Shown: in pieces, positions 35,501 through 48,045 of the stretch
Layout: the number at the start of each line of letters is the position of its first letter
Position numbering within the stretch: position 1 is the first letter of the stretch
From: Erigeron canadensis
Taxonomy: Eukaryota > Streptophyta > Magnoliopsida > Asterales > Asteraceae
Reading direction: 5' to 3'
DNA: 64,000 bases
Assembly: GCF_010389155.1 (NCBI RefSeq)
Contig: NC_057763.1
Coordinates: 31,292,645-31,356,644 of the forward strand
Position numbers and translations under genes: made by a program
Notes under the pieces: generated by a model
The model's database searches: none
What the model was told of the DNA's origin: nothing
The model's input: only the letters and a program-made list of their open reading frames with translations

Positions 35501-36149
35501 AAACACTCGAATAGGAAGTTGGTATAAAATGTCAATTCCTTCAAGGTTATGTTGTAAAAGCAGATATATAAAGGAAGCAAAGTTTCATTTTCACCAAAAA
35601 GTGAAGTTTAAAATTTTCTTTACAGGAAATTATAAAATTAAAGTAGCTTGAGGCTTATGAATATGTATATCATTCACGTGACCAAGATCCTCATCCTTTT
35701 GCTTGCTATAGCCATAGGTAGCTCAAACATCACATGTAAAAAAATTCAAGAAAAGAGAGACATATTGTACTAAATGATCTCAAGATTGCTTCTTTCCTAA
35801 ACTTTGGGATCATTAACAATAGTCAGTACTAAATACGAGTAAAAAACTGGCCATTTTTTTGGTACCTAAAGTAAAAGCAAAATCCAAAAAATTTGCAATT
35901 GAGGGTCATAGTCATCAGCTGGATATCGGAAAACTCAAAATCATCTGCATATGAAGGCACTTCTCGATATATGTTATAGTCAAATGAGGAAAACTAAAAT
36001 CATGTTCACTACAAACCAAAAAACTCCGGTAATAATTAATGAAACTTTTAGGAAGTATTGCTGCTCACCACTGATGTTTTAAGATGTTTGTTGCAAAATA
36101 GATCTACAGAGACGACGGTAAACGAGTAAAACATATGAACAGGTTGTGA
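35501..36149. other. Convergent 3' spacer
   Basis: Lies between the stop codons of the second DOMON-only gene (plus) and the ALG13 gene (minus). No further feature recognised. Confidence 0.5.
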
Positions 36150-36922
36150 TCAATCAGCACTAAAACCCAGATGCCGATTAATTAGTTTAGCAACGGGGGC
36201 AGCATCACCTGACTCATATGGAACAATGGAATCTATATCAAGTGATTCAATGACCTGGTAGAGCGTTTGAGGCCGGGCACAAAACAAATGCTTCCTCTCT
36301 GCTAGTTCTTCAGCAAGCTCACTTTGATGGTTATCCATAAGATCTTCATTGACTACCACTATCAAAGGTTTGGCCAGCCTGAGCGTCTCAAATATGCTCC
36401 CTGAACCTGCCCAATTTTCACTTTTATTGTCATTTCAGTATAGTATAAACTAATGAAGCATTAATCTTGGCTTTCTTGGGTTAGATACTTAGATATAATA
36501 CCTGCATGGCTTATAACAAGAGATGCTGATCTCAAATAGTCTGCAATGCTTGGACAAAAAGTAAAGTAATCTACAACCAGTGATCCATCTTCACCACTAG
36601 ACTGCATTTTGTGAGATAACTTTTAATTCCGATTTTATTTAATCACTTTTAACCTGAACTTATTACTCATAGATATAACTACAGGTCAATTCAATTTGAT
36701 TTGATCTAATACAATTCAAACAGAAATAACAATCCAAGATACCTTGTTAGGGACATAGGATCCACGACCCATTTGAATGACAAGATGAGTGTACCCTTTC
36801 TTTAACAACGCATCTTTTACTTGGTCAGTGTCAACAGTTTTAACAAGAGAATCGAATGATGTTGTGCCAACAGTCACGAAAACAATTCTTTTGGAATCAA
36901 CCTGGTTCTCACTGCCATCCAT
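36150..36922 (-). CDS. ALG13: UDP-N-acetylglucosamine transferase subunit ALG13
   Basis: Catalytic subunit of the Alg13/Alg14 complex, which adds the second GlcNAc to the dolichol-linked oligosaccharide on the cytosolic face of the ER, an early step of N-glycosylation. Three exons: 36922-36743, 36601-36502 and 36406-36150, 178 aa; a Gly codon is split between exons 2 and 3. The N-terminal VFVTVGTTSFDSLV is the GT28-type nucleotide-sugar fold start. The signature ISHAGSGSIFETL spans the exon 2/3 junction, and KPLIVVVNEDLMDNHQSELAEEL follows, containing the typical N-(x)-HQ-ELA element. No membrane segment is seen, as expected, since Alg14 supplies it. The length fits plant ALG13. Confidence 0.93.
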
Positions 36923-37655
36923 CTCGTTACAACGTTCCTTTTACTAACTGTCAGATAAAATAAAATATACATGAAATGAACTTTAGCAATTACAAAAGGG
37001 GAGCTACTACCGCTGCACTATCACTTGTTTAGAACTTCGCATTTCTTAGTTTACAATTCTAACTAGCTAAAATAGCTTGACAATTTAAGTACCAAAATAG
37101 AAAATTGGCAACGGAAAACCTTCTATCCAGCAGACCTCAATGTCTTTACTCTTTGGTATCAAGAAGACCATTAAATACATATGCTTGAAATCTATAAATA
37201 AGCTTTATGTATGATTATTATATTATACCATTACATATTTATAGATGATCCTATTATTGATAAAAGGATTTATAAATGTGTAGTCTCTGTAAGCATCTGT
37301 AGAGTAAATACAATATATCAAATTGGCAGCTACACATCTCATTTGACATGATTTAAAAAATGACCTGCTTTGACCCGTTACCCAAAACCGACCAACCCGC
37401 CCATTTTTCCATGCCTAAAGCCTTTTAGATGCGTTTAAAGCATTGTAAGAAAAGGATATCTAAAAACCCCTCCCCTTAAAGCACCTAAAATTGTTACACA
37501 CAGAATTTTTTATAATTTTAGATACACCTTTAATACTATTTTAAAACTCATGTATACTTTTACAATACAATTTACAAATTGCTTTACTACATAAAACACC
37601 AAAAATCTAAAAAACTGGAAAGAATGACCATTGTGTCACAGAACCAAAGTATCGT
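36923..37655. other. ALG13 upstream spacer
   Basis: Promoter region of ALG13. Around 37340-37425 a fragment with TTGACCCGTTACCCAAAACC and GCCCATTTTTCCATGCCTA resembles one end of a hAT-like element whose start style (TAGGGGCGGAAAAATGG) recurs at 63837. No gene. Confidence 0.4.
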
Positions 37656-37664
37656 ACGGTGACC

Positions 37665-38094
37665 TAAGTAGTTAATTACTAAAATAGCAATGTAGCGGTC
37701 AAGGTCCGCTATATGCTATATTGGTTATAGCGGTGAGATAGCGGTGGTATAGCGTTAATGAAAATACTATGCAATATCTATATATATATATATAATACTT
37801 ATTACTTAATATTCAATAAAAATATCAATTAATACTTTATACTTAATAGAAATAGCAAAAGTCAAGCTTAAAAGCGTCAATATTTGAAACATTAGTGTTA
37901 CTACTTGCAAAAATTAGAGCTTCTTTCAAGTTTTGGCCCAAAAAAAACCGCTATAGCACCACTATTTTACCACTCTTTGGACCGTTGTAGCACCGATATC
38001 GGTAAAATAGCGCCGCTAATAGCGGGACCGCTATTTTGGCCGCTATTTTACCTCAGGTCATCTATCCGCTATAACACCGCTATTAACTACACAG
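37665..38094. mobile_element. Mutator-like non-autonomous element, 430 bp, with 9-bp target duplication
   Basis: Flanked by exact 9-bp direct repeats ACGGTGACC at 37656-37664 and 38095-38103. The ends are imperfectly inverted: AGTAGTTAAT on the left and ATTAACTAC on the right. The arms carry many AGCGG/CCGCT words in both orientations (TAGCGGT, ACCGCTAT), giving a strongly foldable element with an AT microsatellite (37780-37794) in the middle. A 9-bp duplication points to Mutator; an 8-bp reading (hAT) is also possible. Confidence 0.75.
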
Positions 38095-38103
38095 ACGGTG
38101 ACC

Positions 38104-41100
38104 AACCTTAAATACGCTATCAAATTTCCCTTTTCACACTATCAAACTCCAACAAAAAGATTCATATTCACAATTCTTTTTGCACATGAAAAGTTAACCA
38201 CTTGTATATAAAATTTAACTATGACTTTTAAACAACCAAATGACATCTACAACTCAAATAACTATACAAGTTTTAACAGCATTTTATTCGTTGTTTATGG
38301 AAAACGGAGGTAAGGAACTTGTTTACTCACTACCCAATTATGCAAACTCTACCACAAGATAGAACAATGTTCAAGTCACTATCCGCCCACTTTCAATATA
38401 GCCCACCAACACATTTTAAATTTAGGAACACATATGGGTAAGCTTTTGCTTGGTGAGTATAAGTTGGCATTAATGCATTATACATTTATAAACATTTCAA
38501 TAACATTTAGTGCAACAATATATTGACAGCTTCTTGTATTAGTTATTTATAATATCAGCTTATGGCTATTTAAGCTCTTCGTACCATCAAGTCATCAACT
38601 TCTTGTAATGAGAGCTTTATGTAATATCAGATTTTTAGAAACGACATCCTTTCTAATTCACTTCCATATCACTTATTAACTCTTCATGCAAATAAGCCAA
38701 CAACACCTATTCAAGCAAAGTATCAAGTATGCATACACGTCTACAACACAATTTCCCTAAACATAATAATCAAATGATAGAACTGTATACGTGTACATGA
38801 ATTCCTTTTTTATAACCCTTATTTCACAACAATATGCTCTTATGCAATTTTATGCATAATATGGATTCTTGCCCCCATTACGCCCAACCCAGATACTCAT
38901 ATTGAAGAGTTGAAGTCCACCAGTAGAAAGTAAATCTATCATAGATATCCGGATCACCTATTCAAATACGACATGCCTCACTAAAATTAATATCTTAATG
39001 TGAATGTCATATATCACACACCACCCTACATGATTTACTTACGACTTCATTTACTATTTACACTACTTAGAAGCAACCTATAGTATGAGTTATAATGTCT
39101 CATATTCATCCCGTATAACGTTTGAGCCAAATTTGAAACTTAAAACTCGACAGCCTACATCATTTCATTTATTTATCTAAACTAAATTTCCAACAATTAT
39201 ACGATTCACTTGATAAAGATTTTACGATTGATTTTTTATACGAATTCTACAGAGTACCCATTTTTTTTAATCTGCACAACTTGCTCTATACACGAATGCT
39301 TGTTAAAAACATCACAAATCAACTCAAATAATCCTCCGACATATATGTAATTATGAACCGACATTTATATAAGATTAATGGGACTATTTTAAACATGTTT
39401 ATTTCATCAATAACATCATTTTATAAGTTATAAACATAGTTGATCACTTTTATACAATTAAGAAAATGCTCATTTTGACACCATTATAGTTCACCTTTTT
39501 CTAAATAAGTTTAATAAGTATAAATTTATAATTATTTAAACACCAATCAACAAAACCCACTAATTATGGATAAACTAATCTTAAACACTACAAATCAAGA
39601 GAAAAGAGATATAAAGATTATACCTTTGACAGCAGAAAGATTAAAGAAGCAGTTGATTTTTGATCCCTTCGTTCGAGACGTACCAAAAACACAATCAAAC
39701 TGTGGGTTTTTTTTCAATCTGGGCCGGGTTTTTCTCAATATGGGTCGGGTCAGAGTTTGGAGGAAATTAGATGCGGGAAAAGGTCAAAATAAAAGGAGGG
39801 GGTTGGCGGAGATGGTGGTCAGTTTGGACTTTGTGATGTTTTTAATTTTGTAATAAAGTCCCGTACAACTTTGTATGACTTTTTAGCCCTTTTTAGTTTT
39901 TACTGGTTTTTTACTTTGTATTCAGGTGGTGTTTGTTTAAGTAATAAAAAAAAGTCGTCTTAAATTATTTAGCTTATAAAAAGTGTTTATTTTTGTGATT
40001 TAATAAAAAAAAAAATAATTGTATTATGACTTAATCCATACATACATTATTTATCAATTACTGGTTAAAAAAACAGACTTTTGCTCAATTTCTTATTTCT
40101 TTATTTTGTTTTGTATCAATTTAGCCACTTAATAGTTAAAAAAACAAACACTCTTACTCAATTTGTTATTTCTTTATTTTTCTCTCTAAATCTGAGATCT
40201 AGATCTCGGTGTCCTCTTCGGCTTTGACTTTGCTTTGTCATGGAGAATATTTTTCAAGGATAAAATCTTAAGTTCGAAATAACTTCTCTACCTTTGGGTA
40301 TGAATAAGGTTGTCAACATCATATATCCCCCATGCCTCTTTTTTAGCGGGATTGAGTATCGTTATCTTTGTTTAACCACTCAATTTCTATGATTTTTACC
40401 CGTCACGATTTGTTAGAGATTAAACATAACACGAATTCACTCTCAAAATGAGAGTAATACACACAACTTCCTCACACTGAGAAAATCCTGGAGTCATCTT
40501 GAGATGTAGAGCTTCACTATTTCATTGTTAAGGATTATAATGTATGCAATCGGTAGAACAAAATTCTTTGCTTAATGCTATACGCTCAATTTGTAGAGCA
40601 TTACTCTCAATTATGTTATTGATCACTTCGAATTTTCTAAACATGTAATCTCTATTCAATAGATAAATTTATTTGTAATATTGTTGGAGATCCTGTTCAA
40701 AGATGTTGAGTTTTGAAAACAATATGCCGAGAAACTCGAATGACGCAACTAAGTTATTATAGTGGACCAAAGCCTTTTAATTCTAACTTTTATATGATGC
40801 TTTTATGATCAGAGACTAGATCAAATACATTTAACCTTTGGCTAGTTTAATTGATGTGTCCATTATGACATTCAAAATACGACCATACTAAGCATAATGG
40901 GAAGGCGTATATCCGTATTCTATCCATTCCTCATTTTCAAACTTTAAGAGAGAAAAGGTGGTTACGGTTGGCTTCTGATTTTATAGCCAACAATCCTTCA
41001 TGATGCTATTACTTTCTCCTGGGTGTGTGTAAGCTTTCCCCTGCTCATAAATGGGTCAATGCACTATGTTTTATATATAACGGAACAAACGAGCAAAACC

Positions 41101-41880
41101 TAAATTTTAGTTAAAACTACAGAGGTTTAATTGGGTAAAAGTGAGTGACAGTCACCAAAGTGCATTTTTAACATGTTTAAAAGCTCACGAATCATTTTAA
41201 TGTAAAAAAGTGTAAAATTAAATAAAGGTGGACTCATCGGCCAAAAATCAGTGAGCACTAGTTTTTAACTAGCAAGATCTACAAATTTGTTGAAGTGCTT
41301 TGACAAGAAACTAGAAGTAGTCACTATCTGACTTGACTAGTTTGATACTTTGATGCATAAAATCCTGATCAAACTGAAACATCGGTTTGACTTTCTCCCA
41401 AACAAATCTTGGCAACTTGTTGACCTCGGTAAACCTGGACACAATGTATTCTTAGTCTAAGAAACACATGGAATTGAGAGCAGTCATGACAAACCATATA
41501 CTTAGATTTGATGATTTTTCAATCAAGATGGCTAAGTAAGAAAGGGTCAACATAGTGAAGTCGCTTCAGTTTGACTGGTCTAGTCAGTTTCAGCAAAACA
41601 GTCAACACACGCCTATATAAGAAACTGTCATAACTCATAAGCAATTATACTAGAGTAACTGTACTATATACATAAATTTGCATATAAAGTTGAAACCAAA
41701 GTTTTATGTAAGCAAGCAAAAATCTAATAAGATTGATGTAACTTATTCATGGGAACCCTAGATAGGTTTCCCTCGAATGTTTGATACTAGTAATAGAATC
41801 AACAGTAATCCTGGTACACTTATGAGTTTAAATTAGAGCTCATTGCTAGCAAACCAAATGTGAAACTGAACCCTGAAAAC
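38104..41880. other. Repeat-derived spacer between ALG13 and the hnRNP gene
   Basis: The first part (about 38110-39880) has the look of a long LTR related to the one at 23195-24830 (AAGCTTTTGCTTGGTGAGTA near 38441-38460), but I could not fix its ends. The rest is AT-rich with SSR-like TTTATTT tracts and no supported gene. The 95-aa open frame at 39566 lies in this repeat and has no domain. Confidence 0.35.
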
Positions 41881-42231
41881 GACGACAAAACGACATGAAA
41901 CTTTGCAGTTTCATGAATAACAGGAAGAAAAAAAAAAGAACACAAAAACCCGAACATGGTCCAGGCAAAACATTGTCTGTTGTATCATCTCACTCACAAG
42001 AGATGACACCATTTGTTTTGACTATATGCCGCATTCAAATTATACACCTCACTCAAAAAAGACCAAAAAAGGAAAACTCATGGATCCAAAACATAAAAAC
42101 AGAAAAAACGCCTTATAATCCACCATCTACTGCACTCAAGTTAGCTTTAAGATAGCCAACCCTTCTTTAGGTGAGCAAAATTCACATAACGCCTGATACA
42201 CCGTACTTTAACTATAAAGTTATGCTTCCTA

Positions 42232-45200
42232 CTATCCAGCGATTCCTGTAAGCAGCAAAAAAAAATCCGTAAATATCAAGTACCCTTACAGATGACAGCT
42301 GCATATTATGTGAAGAATTAAAATAAGTTGCAATACTTATAAGACACACATTGATATGGACAAATTGTCAATGATGCAAATATCAATTTCCCCATTTTCT
42401 TTCCCAAGTCATGTTTAGTTGATTACTATAAGATGTAATAGAAATAGATTATATGACATTTTTTTAATCAGATAATCATAAATGAAACTTGTTTACCCCA
42501 AACAGCAAAAGCTAGCTATAGTGACTTCAATTTGATTTCAGCTTCACTTAATGATTACAAGAATCATATATATAACAACATACATATCAAAAACTTATGG
42601 GATTTATTTATGCATATGCAATCATCTTGTCTAAACACAAGGATAGTCTATAACACAGCAGTGAAAGTCAAAAAAGGCTAGGACTTCTTTGCAAAGCAAG
42701 TCTCTAACTTGGGCAAAAAAGGTTTCGACGGGACCAATTATATATTGAGAGACAGACAGAACAAATAAATTAGCAGGCAACAATTGAGAAAGGGTAGGGA
42801 CTAGTCGGTCAGGTGAGGCAATCTCAGCCAAATCACCTTAGTACATGTCAGATTAGACAGCTTTGCCAAGTTAATCGACTCCGGCACTCCGCCACCTAGT
42901 CTCTGAGGCAAATAGGTATAACGCAATGCATTTTCTGATAAATGAGGGTTGATATTCTTTGTTAATCATAAATGGCTCTTCTCATCATTCTATTAGACTG
43001 TATTTTATTTCTTATAAAAAAAAGTTGTCCCTACATTGGAGTTTATATAGTCGTATATTCCTATATAATAAGCTTAACAAAAAACATATCAAGTCTCCTC
43101 TATCCTCCATGGCAGCTCTGTGTTTGTTTTATCACATTTTAAATTTTAATTTTTATGATCGCTCGATCAGCTGAAACTACAATAACTGTATACTGTCTAA
43201 AACCATAACACGATTAGTACTATTCGAGTCTGAAACTAATCGACATTATAATATATGCTTATGAGTAAGTTACTATAACGTCTTCTATGCAACATATTCC
43301 TGCTATGTCTCCTAAATATGCCACTAACGGTATAGGTCGTCAAGTAATCTGTGTTTGCATAGTCAAATTATATGTTCTGGAGAATGGAGAACCGTAACTA
43401 CAGTGAATACATAAATTGATAGATATGATCACATTATAATGGCCCCTACTCTTCTCTTAAAATGTTATTGCAAATTTAGTTATAACTTATAAGCATGATC
43501 AAAAACTATCAAAAATTCAAAATAACCACATAAATCAATCACCAGTATTCCTTCATATTAGTTAAATGTCGTATAGGGATTCTCTGCCAATTTAGAATTA
43601 CTTCACTCGGGCATGCAATAACATTGAACCATTTATGGGTAGTTTGCCAAGACAATAATCCATCCAATATACATTATAGTTTGACGAAATTCTTCAATTT
43701 TGCTTTCAAATTTTTGGTCCCGATTTATGTTATATATAAGGTTTTCAGTAATGTTTTTGTAGATCCGCCTCTGGTGAATGATAAACAGAATCCAAAAAAA
43801 GCTAATGAGCCCAATTTGACTTTCCCACTAATGTGTAGACCATAAGAATCAAACCATGTGAGCTGAATTATACTAACAAAAATAACTTTCTATAGTGTTC
43901 ATGATTTGTTAAGAAAACATACCTCTATTTTCCTGTCTCTTAGCAACACTATAACCACCTACATAACCAGAAGGACTCTTAGTCTGGACATCAGAACCAC
44001 CACCACCTAGCCCATACCCACCAAATGAACCACCTGGCTCACGCTCATTATTTGTTGACCGCCAAGTTGGGTCACCTCCATAGACCGAGCCACCACCACC
44101 ATAAAAGTCTGTAAAAGGCCCGTCATAACCTAAATTTGCACCAAATGATGATGTAGGAACCACACTATTACTAGTATTTCTTCCATAACCTGCACTTCTC
44201 AAGCCATAATTATTCTCCCCGCCTCCATAACCAAGATTAGCACTCTGTGTAGTAACATTCCCCAAACCTTGAGATGAAATCGGAGATGAACTCCAATTGA
44301 GCCCTGTGTTCCCTAAGATAGCCCCGCCAATGACCCCAGCTGAGCCTGTGGAATTTGATGCATAGTTAAGCCCACCATTACCCCATAAATTTCTAGGATT
44401 CGAACTGAAAAAAGATGTATTCCCAGCATTTCCACCCTCAAAACTGACAGGATTCCCAAACCGATTTGAATTCCCAACATAATATGGGCCCATTCCCCTC
44501 CCATAGCTCAGAGTACTATTATAATTAGCACCGCTACCATAATTCTCGTTCATCCCAGGTTCAAAGTTCAATCCCATTCCATAGCCAGAACCAAACGTAG
44601 CAAACCCGCTTCGTGCAGAAGGAATCGGGCTGAATCTACCGTCCATCCTAACACCATAACCTCCAACTCCAACAGCATTCGGAGAGTAAGCTCCATTAAG
44701 AAAGCTACTAGCTCGACTCAACCCATAAGGATATGCACCAAGTGAGCTTCGGATTGGACTAGGCGAAAGCTCTTTTGGAACTGCTCGTTTAACCTCAACC
44801 ATTTTACCATTAAGTTCATGAAACGTTTTTAATAGAACTTTGTCTACTGCATTCTCTGAATCAAACGTAATGAACCCAAATCCTCGTGGCCTTTGGGTAC
44901 TATGATCATACATAACCACTACATCCGTAATTGTTCCATATTGTTCAAAGTACTTCCTGAAATCGTTTTCAGTTACAGTAGACGCTAACCCTCCTACAAA
45001 AATCTTTCTGGTTCGGGCTGGACCAGGAGAACCCTCAAAGCTACTACTACTTCTAATTGGGCTTTGATCCTCCCTAGGAACAGCCTTTTTCGCCTCAACC
45101 TGCATTACCAAAAACAACATCACACAAAGTATTCTGATCACTCAATCTGAATCAAAATTATGAACTAAGTTACCATTCTGCCATCAATGTTGTGTTTCTC

Positions 45201-45395
45201 CTTGGTAACTCTATCTGCAACAACAGGATCTGAAAACACAATGAACCCAAAACCACGAGCACGGCCCGTGGCATGATCCCTCATAATTACAGCCTCTATA
45301 ACCTCGCCATAACTAGTAAAATAGTCTTTCAAACGCTCTTCATTCGTGTCCCATGCTATCCCACCGATAAATAACTTACCAAGATCAGATTGCAT
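42232..45395 (-). CDS. hnRNP-like RNA-binding protein with two RRMs and Gly-rich tail
   Basis: A nuclear or shuttling RNA-binding protein of the plant hnRNP/Musashi-like type. Coding exons are 45395-45174, 45099-43923 and 42245-42232, 470 aa. RRM1 (RNP2 LFIGGI, RNP1 RGFGFIVF) is residues about 7-74 and is split by intron 1; RRM2 (IFVGGL, RGFGFITF) is about 105-180. A Gly/Asn/Ser/Tyr-rich low-complexity tail fills the rest, with repeated FGxxxG, NLGYGG and GGG words. The long exon ends AATAGAG/GTATGT. Splicing over 1.68 kb to GGAATCGCTGGATAG-type sequence gives the ending NRGIAG, which agrees with the RGIA-like ends I recall for this family; reading through the donor gives only MFS and a stop. 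The ATG at 45395 is preceded by an intron acceptor in the leader; the upstream in-frame codon at 45404 is GTG and not a start. Confidence 0.88.
42246..43922 (-). other. Large last intron of the hnRNP gene
   Basis: A 1677-bp intron bounded by GTATGT (donor, 43922) and TTACAG (acceptor, 42246). It includes AT-rich sequence and small unrelated frames; no nested gene was supported. Retention of this intron would change the C-terminus from RGIAG to RGMFS. Confidence 0.7.
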
Positions 45396-45398
45396 TTT

Positions 45399-45736
45399 CT
45401 GCACACACCAAAAACCAATCCATCACAACCCAAACTCACAACAAAAAATATTACTATAGCATCATCATCAAACTTAACAATAGCAGCATAATGAAACTAA
45501 ACATACAAATTACCAAAAACATTATCAAAATGTCCGTCACAAGATAAGTGTCCACTTTATTTCTATTTATCCCAAGATAAGTATCCAGTTTAAAAATCAA
45601 AACACTTAAAAGAAAAAAAAATTATAACAACTTTTTTAAAATGGTGTGTCAATTTCATAGTGGACAGTATCAAAAACAAAATAACAATCCATACTTCAAT
45701 AAAGTGAAAATGTAGATCAGATTAAAATCAATATAC
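45399..45736 (-). other. Leader intron of the hnRNP gene
   Basis: A likely 5'-UTR intron from donor AAG/GTATAT at 45736 to acceptor TGTGTGCAG at 45399, three bases before the ATG. It contains a MITE-like pair, GATAAGTGTCCACTTTAT / ATAGTGGACAGTAT, around 45545-45670. Leader exon and promoter lie further up to about 46450. Confidence 0.5.
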
Positions 45737-46828
45737 CTTACTTTGAAGAAACACACAATGATTATACTCCCAACAAGATAATGGGATTCAGAATTCAGGT
45801 ATCAGTCAGAAAACATTTCCAGGATTCTTCAACCCAAACTTTCAGCTCAAAACTTCAACAAAAGATTCGATCAAAAACCAAACTTTTTAGCCCAAAATTC
45901 CAAAACAATATATAAAATTAATCAAAGAAACAAACTTTTAGGCCAATAATAAAAGAAAACATATAAATAAACAAATCTAACAAAGACCCACCAAATTTAA
46001 CAAATACCCAGATGAAGAAACTTGATAAAAATACAAAATTTAAGATCTGAGAGGAGGCACAATAAGAACAGAGGGCATGTTCATCCTCCTCAGATATTGC
46101 CCCCTTTATATTTATTGATTTTGTTCAATTTTTCAAATAAAAAATTAATAAAAGTTAAAAAAACAAAAATATATATCTTACAAAATAAATCTATGATATG
46201 GGTTTGTCTTCTACATAAATAAAGATGTGAAATTTGGCAAAAAGATTAGATTTTTCTGTAGGTGAATGTGTGTGGTAGTGTATAAGAAAAAAAAGATAAA
46301 CTTTTTTTGGGGGTGTTTTGATCTGAGTTGATAGGCAAATTGAGGTTTATATATATACTTATTGGGGAAAATGGTTTTTGTGTTCAATCCCATGTATGTG
46401 AATGCATGGATGTTTAGTTTGTGGACCCATTTTTGATTGACGATCTGCGACGGTTCGGACTTCACAACAAGATTGATATGTTGCTTTTGTTTGATGAACG
46501 GTTGAGATTATCTTTTGTGGTTCTTTCTTATTTGTACTAGCTATAAAAAAAACTTTACTTTAATTTACCAAAAAATATTTGTAAAAAAAATATATATATA
46601 TAAAACTTAAAAGAAAGCATGTAAGTCATTCATATATAGCAAACTAAAATATTTAAAAGTGAAAATATTTAATGAAGAAGTAAAAAATCAAAATTTAATT
46701 AGATATGATGTCATAAATTAATTAAATAAAAACAAATAGTTAGTAAGAAATTAATTACATATAATGAACCAACTAATGAACTAAATGTAATCAACATGCA
46801 TATCAATACATGGAATGAACAAATCAAA

Positions 46829-47010
46829 TGAACCAACGTAATCGTCAAGTATATCAAATACTTATAATGAACCACTTCATTGAACCAACGTAATCGTCAA
46901 GTATATCATATACTTAGAATGAACCAAACCAATGAACCAACGTAATCGTCAAGTATATCAAATACTTGGAATGAACCAAACCAATGAACCAACAAGATTC
47001 GTCACACCAA
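46829..47010. repeat. 52-bp tandem repeat, three and a half units
   Basis: Units start at 46829, 46881, 46933 and 46985 (partial), each opening TGAACCAACGTAATCGTCAA and continuing GTATATCA(A/T)ATACTT; the spacing is exactly 52 bp. Weaker, older copies may extend left to about 46750. The array lies about 400 bp upstream of the inferred hnRNP promoter. Confidence 0.88.
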
Positions 47011-47039
47011 TCATATACTATGTACATACACTTCGAAAC

Positions 47040-48045
47040 TATCTTACTTTCAATAATTCATAGATGCTTATATATAGGGTCACCCGCAGCCTTCCCACAT
47101 CTATAACTTTTGAAGGCATTACCGTTTTTCTTGTATGCACCTTTATCATAATCACAATATATAATCATAACTGAAAGTACAACCAAGCCACACAATCAAT
47201 AAGTCAAGCAACAAGCATGTGTACACTTTCCAGCCCGAATGTCAATCGAGTAGGGGACTACGGAACTCACCTCAATCGAGCAATCACAAGTTAGAACAAT
47301 CTATAATCGTTAAATGATTGTCTCGTGTCCACCACCAAATCTTCCACCAAAGTGTCAAACCCGAATTTGAGCTAGAAGAGGAGATTTCTTGCACTTGATG
47401 ATACCAACTTTTGATATGGTATGAAGGTGATGATAATGAAGATAATTCTTGTATAAATCTTGCTCAAACAACAATATATGATCCAAGAACTTAGAGAGAG
47501 ATATATGTTTTTGGTGCTCTTGCATTTAGTGAAAGAAAGAGAGTGAAATGAATGAATGGATGGAAAAAATGGAAGGGTGGGGGAAATGATAGGGTTGGGT
47601 TTAGTTAGTTTGGGTCATAGGTCATGGGTTCAACCCATGGGTAACCCGATTCACATTTCTAATCAAATTAAACGCCTTTTAGTATCGTATAACCAAATAA
47701 CACAATCAAATGGCCTCGACTAGCATATTACCCGTCATTAAATCATAAAATGGCATTCAATTATATTACTAACTAATATTAGTTAGTCAAATTGTATAAT
47801 TAGACAACATGTCAAAATCACAAATATTACAATATATATATATATATATATATATATGATTAAGATCCTCTAAAGTTAAAATTAACTTCACTAGTAAGTT
47901 GTAGATTCTAACCTCTGGATTAAAATCAAAGGTCAAGATTCAAAGATGATTTTTGAATCTTGACATTTGATTACCATGTCTCCAACTTTACTATAAACAA
48001 CTTTAGATGATCCTAATCCATGAGGATATAGGTTGATGTAGTATA
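47040..48045. other. LTR-like repeat DNA, ends not resolved
   Basis: The block 47090-47650 has features common in plant LTRs (ACTTTTGATATGGTATGAAGG, AGAGAGAGATATATG, a GGGTTGGGTTTAG tract) but no clear TG...CA borders. A long TA microsatellite follows at 47832-47857. No gene. Confidence 0.35.

Noticed and set aside
43909..43925. hnRNP stop codon giving the ending RGMFS
   Set aside because: It lies beyond a strong GTATGT donor; the spliced ending RGIAG fits the family better. Kept only as a possible intron-retention form.
45396..45404. Upstream start of the hnRNP protein three codons earlier
   Set aside because: The codon at 45404 is GTG and lies across an intron acceptor (TGTGTGCAG); the first ATG is at 45395.
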